A DNA stretch of 64,000 nucleotides from CAWIJJ01 sp963836405. GTDB taxonomy: Bacteria > Acidobacteriota > Terriglobia > Bryobacterales > Bryobacteraceae. The DNA lies in NCBI GenBank assembly GCA_963836405.1, contig CAWIJL010000018.1, positions 403,882 to 467,881 on the forward strand. The letters run 5' to 3'. The notes under the pieces are model-generated. The model made no database searches. It was not told the origin of the DNA and saw only the letters and a list, made by a program, of their open reading frames with translations. This document shows, piece by piece, positions 61,558 to 64,000 of the stretch (position 1 is the first letter of the stretch; each line of letters starts with the position of its first letter). The position numbers and the translations under genes were made by a program.

Positions 61558-64000
61558 TCACTGCTCCGCGCCGCCGCTCCGCGCATGCGCCGGACCGCGG
61601 AATACCGCGTTCAAAAACATCACGTTCATTCCGTCCAGCATGGCGCGGAAGTTCGGGTCCTGCGTGAACCCCACCACCACGCCCCGCCCCGACTGCTCCG
61701 CCACCGCCAGCGGCTTGAACGCCAGTTGCTTCCGGTTCTCGCTCCACAGGTAGCCGCTCGCCACCAGCTTGTCCGCCGCATCGAAGTACGCCGCGTTCAC
61801 TCCCTTGTTCGCCTTCACCGGCGCGTAGATTGCGCGCCCCTCCAGCATCGCGTACACCGCGTCTCCCATTCCCGCCGTCAGCCAGTGTTCCGGATGAAGC
61901 CGCGCCCGTACCAGCGTTCCCGGCGCGCTGTCCGGCAGTTCCGTGGTGGTCCGGATCAGCTTCTCATAGTCCGTCTCGCTCGCAATCGACGTGCCCGGCA
62001 GCCGCCCGTTGGTGCGCTCCGGCGGCTTCTTCTCCTCCGTCTCCCGCAGTGCGTTTTCCTGCACCAGGTCGAGCAGCCCCACGTTCGTCGCCGCCAAAAA
62101 ATTCACCGCGCTCCCCAGCGCCACCACCGTGCCGCCCCCCTGCACCCACGCCTTCAGGCGCGCAATCCCGCCTTCGCCCATCTGCGACGCATACGCGCCG
62201 CCCTCCGGCAGAATCAGCACCTGGAATCGCGCCAGCTCGGCGGACGCAATCTGCGACGCGCGAATCGCGGTCACCGGATACCCGTATTGCCGTTCCAGCA
62301 CGAAACGCGTCGCGCCCGCCGAGCCCGAGCCCGCCGGCGAGTCCCAGATCATCGCAATCGCCGGCCGCTTCACCGGCATCACGTACCGGCTGCCGAAGTT
62401 GACGCCTTCGTCCACCCAGCCGCTGCTGGTGGCGTACACGTCCGCCCCCGTTTCCCGCGCCAGTCGCGCCAGCCGGTCGCCCAGATCCGCTGGATTGCCC
62501 GTCACTTTGAAAATCAAGCTTCCCGCCGGATACCGCACGCCGTTCTGCGCAAACGGCCGGTCGGTCGTATGCACCAGGATGTCTTCCCGTAGCGCCCCGG
62601 CCAGCAGCCGCCCCGCCGCCGCCGAACCCCATTGCGCCAGGTACGCCACCGATGCCTTGCCGCCCCGCAGTTCGCCCGGCTGCACCCGCATCGCCTTGGC
62701 CGCTTCGAAGCTGCCCTGCGCCGCCGCGTCGTTCGCCACCGCCTCCACGTTGAACATCAGCGGCAGCGACCACGCCGTCACATCGTAGATCTCGCTCCGC
62801 TGCCGCAGCTTGCGCCGCGCCTCTTCCGCCTCCACGAATTTCTGGTCCATCGGAGTCTGCGGGTCCAGCAGCGTGCGGATCAGCCGCTTGGAAGGTTGCG
62901 CCATCGATACCACGTACGTGCCCGTCGCATAGTCGCGATTGCCCGCGCGAAATGGCGCCGTCGCGCGCTTCACTTCGATCCCGTGGTCTACAAGAATTCC
63001 CGCCAGCTTATCGGTCGCCGCCGCATCCCGCCCGCGCGGCAGAATGTATTCCTTCACCGGCTCCGATCCGCCCTCCGCCACCGCCGTCGTGCGGTATTGG
63101 TAAAAACCCGTGAGCAGCTTCTCGCGGTTGGCCGCCGCCGCTTCCAGCGTCGATACCGATGCCACGAAATGGTGCCGTACCGTATCCCGGAACGTCATCA
63201 GCGTTTCGTCCGACCGCCGCAGCACCAGCCCGCGCACCGAAGCCTGCTCGTACGTCATCGCGATCGCCCCGTAATACAACGGCCAACTTGCTCCGTAGCC
63301 CGGATAGAAGGCGTCGTAGTTCTCGCGCGTGAAGTAATCGAACCCGTATTGGTCGAACCACTTCGCGTTGTTCTGCCCGAAAATCTTCAGCGCCTCGCGC
63401 TGCTCTTTGGTCAGGTTCGGATTGTAGGGGTCCGATTCCGGGCTGAAGAAATACGTGCTGTCGCCGCCCATCTCGTGCAGGTCCACATACACCAGCGGCA
63501 GCCACTCGCGCAGCACCTTCACCTGGTTCAGAATCTCCGGCTGCGTAGCGCGATCCAGTCGCGGTTCAGGTCGAAAAGATAGTGGTTGACCCGGCCTCCC
63601 GGCCACGGCTCCTGGTGCTCGGCCGAGACCGGGCTCGCGTCCGGCTCGAGGCCCCGCGCCTGCTCGAAATAATTGACGAAGCGGTCGCGACCGTCCGGAT
63701 TCTGTACCGGGTCGATCAGCACCAGCACGTTCTCGAGAATCCCGTCCACCGTCTTGCTGCCCCGCGCCGCCAGCAGGTGATACGCCGTCAGCAGCGCCGC
63801 ATCGGGAGAGGAGATCTCGTTGCCGTGCACCCCGTAGGAAAGCCACACACCGCCGGCAGTCCGGTCATCAGCCGCCTCGCTTCCGCCTCCGGCGTCTTCC
63901 GCGGGTCCGCAATGCGCTGCATGCTCGCGCGGACCTCCGCGAGCCGCCGCACATTCGCCTCGCTCCCCACCGCCGCGAAAATCAGCTTCCGCCCCTCCCA
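61558..64000 (-). pseudogene. M14 zinc carboxypeptidase, 5' end outside window, two apparent frameshifts
   Basis: The minus-strand gene enters from the right edge (LIFAAVGSEANVRRLAEVRA). A shift near 63846 is needed to pass from RRLMTGLPAV to WLSYGVHGNEISSPDAALLT, which has the M14 zinc motif HxxE in HGNE. A second shift near 63553 is needed from LFDLNRDWIA to TQPEILNQVKVLREWLPLVY, then DLHEMGGDSTYFFSPESD, which supplies the third zinc His. The remainder, about 660 residues to 61558, is open and includes a glutamine-amidotransferase-like region (FQVLILPEGGAYASQMGEGG). Everything but two single bases looks functional, so sequencing error is as likely as decay. It would be a secreted peptidase. 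Confidence 0.75.

Overview
The window is GC-rich bacterial chromosome, most likely from an acidobacterium of the Solibacter/Bryobacter group (Bryobacterales). This placement is inferred from gene content. It rests on a surface protein with a region resembling the 'Solibacter uncharacterised C-terminal' domain (TIGR03437), a very large Oar-like TonB receptor with an N-terminal carboxypeptidase-regulatory domain, a FtsX/MacB-type duplicated permease, a PEP-CTERM protein, many secreted sugar-acting enzymes with Tat or Sec signals, and pairs of PQQ-type dehydrogenases. No ribosomal RNA gene is present, so the placement cannot be checked here.

Layout. 1-3.2 kb: the end of a BNR/sialidase-like protein, a bifunctional homocysteine methyltransferase/methylene-THF reductase and a TsaC-type tRNA modification enzyme. 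3.4-5.8 kb: a secreted serine hydrolase, an IS200/IS605 remnant and small membrane ORFs. 5.9-12.7 kb: a Tat-exported glycosidase-like protein, a secreted caspase-TPR protein with a 68-residue upstream partner, and a TIGR03437-type surface protein. 13.2-14.3 kb: a decayed DUF4258/YgiT toxin-antitoxin module, an intact DUF433/DUF5615 module and tRNA-Gln. 14.4-18.8 kb: a TPM-nucleotidyltransferase-LemA operon, then an aldehyde dehydrogenase and a FAH-family dehydratase that fit the last steps of oxidative pentose degradation. 18.8-21.9 kb: a signal peptidase I homologue without its catalytic Ser and Lys, and a sorbosone-dehydrogenase / heptahaem cytochrome c / small membrane protein operon. 22.3-25.8 kb: the translation and transcription block tRNA-Tyr, tRNA-Thr, tuf, rpmG, tRNA-Trp, secE, nusG, rplK, tRNA-Leu, closed by a terminator.

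25.9-27.8 kb is a graveyard of broken genes. 27.8-33.8 kb is a three-gene pectin operon (two oligogalacturonate-lyase paralogues and a mosaic GH54 arabinofuranosidase). 33.9-36.5 kb: hemerythrin, PEP-CTERM protein, a broken NucS-like gene and tRNA-Ile2. 36.6-39.9 kb: a quinoprotein with an internal cytochrome c domain, facing a sugar-acid dehydratase. 40-41.6 kb: broken alcohol dehydrogenase, ISL3 fragment and broken MBL gene. 41.6-46.2 kb: zinc-finger protein, aldo/keto reductase, GH63-type glucosidase and ECF sigma factor. 46.3-48.5 kb: a defective ISAzo13-like element and further debris. 48.5-55 kb: a second sigma factor with its presumed membrane anti-sigma partner, a glycosyltransferase, queC-queE, and a compact operon of two S1C proteases and a response regulator with a degenerate receiver. 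55-64 kb: the TonB receptor, the permease and an M14 peptidase gene that runs off the end.

Taken together, the window suggests a soil heterotroph that breaks down plant polysaccharides (arabinan and pectin) outside the cytoplasm, oxidises sugars with quinoproteins and cytochrome c, and dehydrates sugar acids. Two themes stand out: enzymes or sensors that have kept their fold but lost key residues, and many genes broken by internal deletion or single frameshifts. Without reads I cannot separate real decay from sequencing error for the single-base cases.
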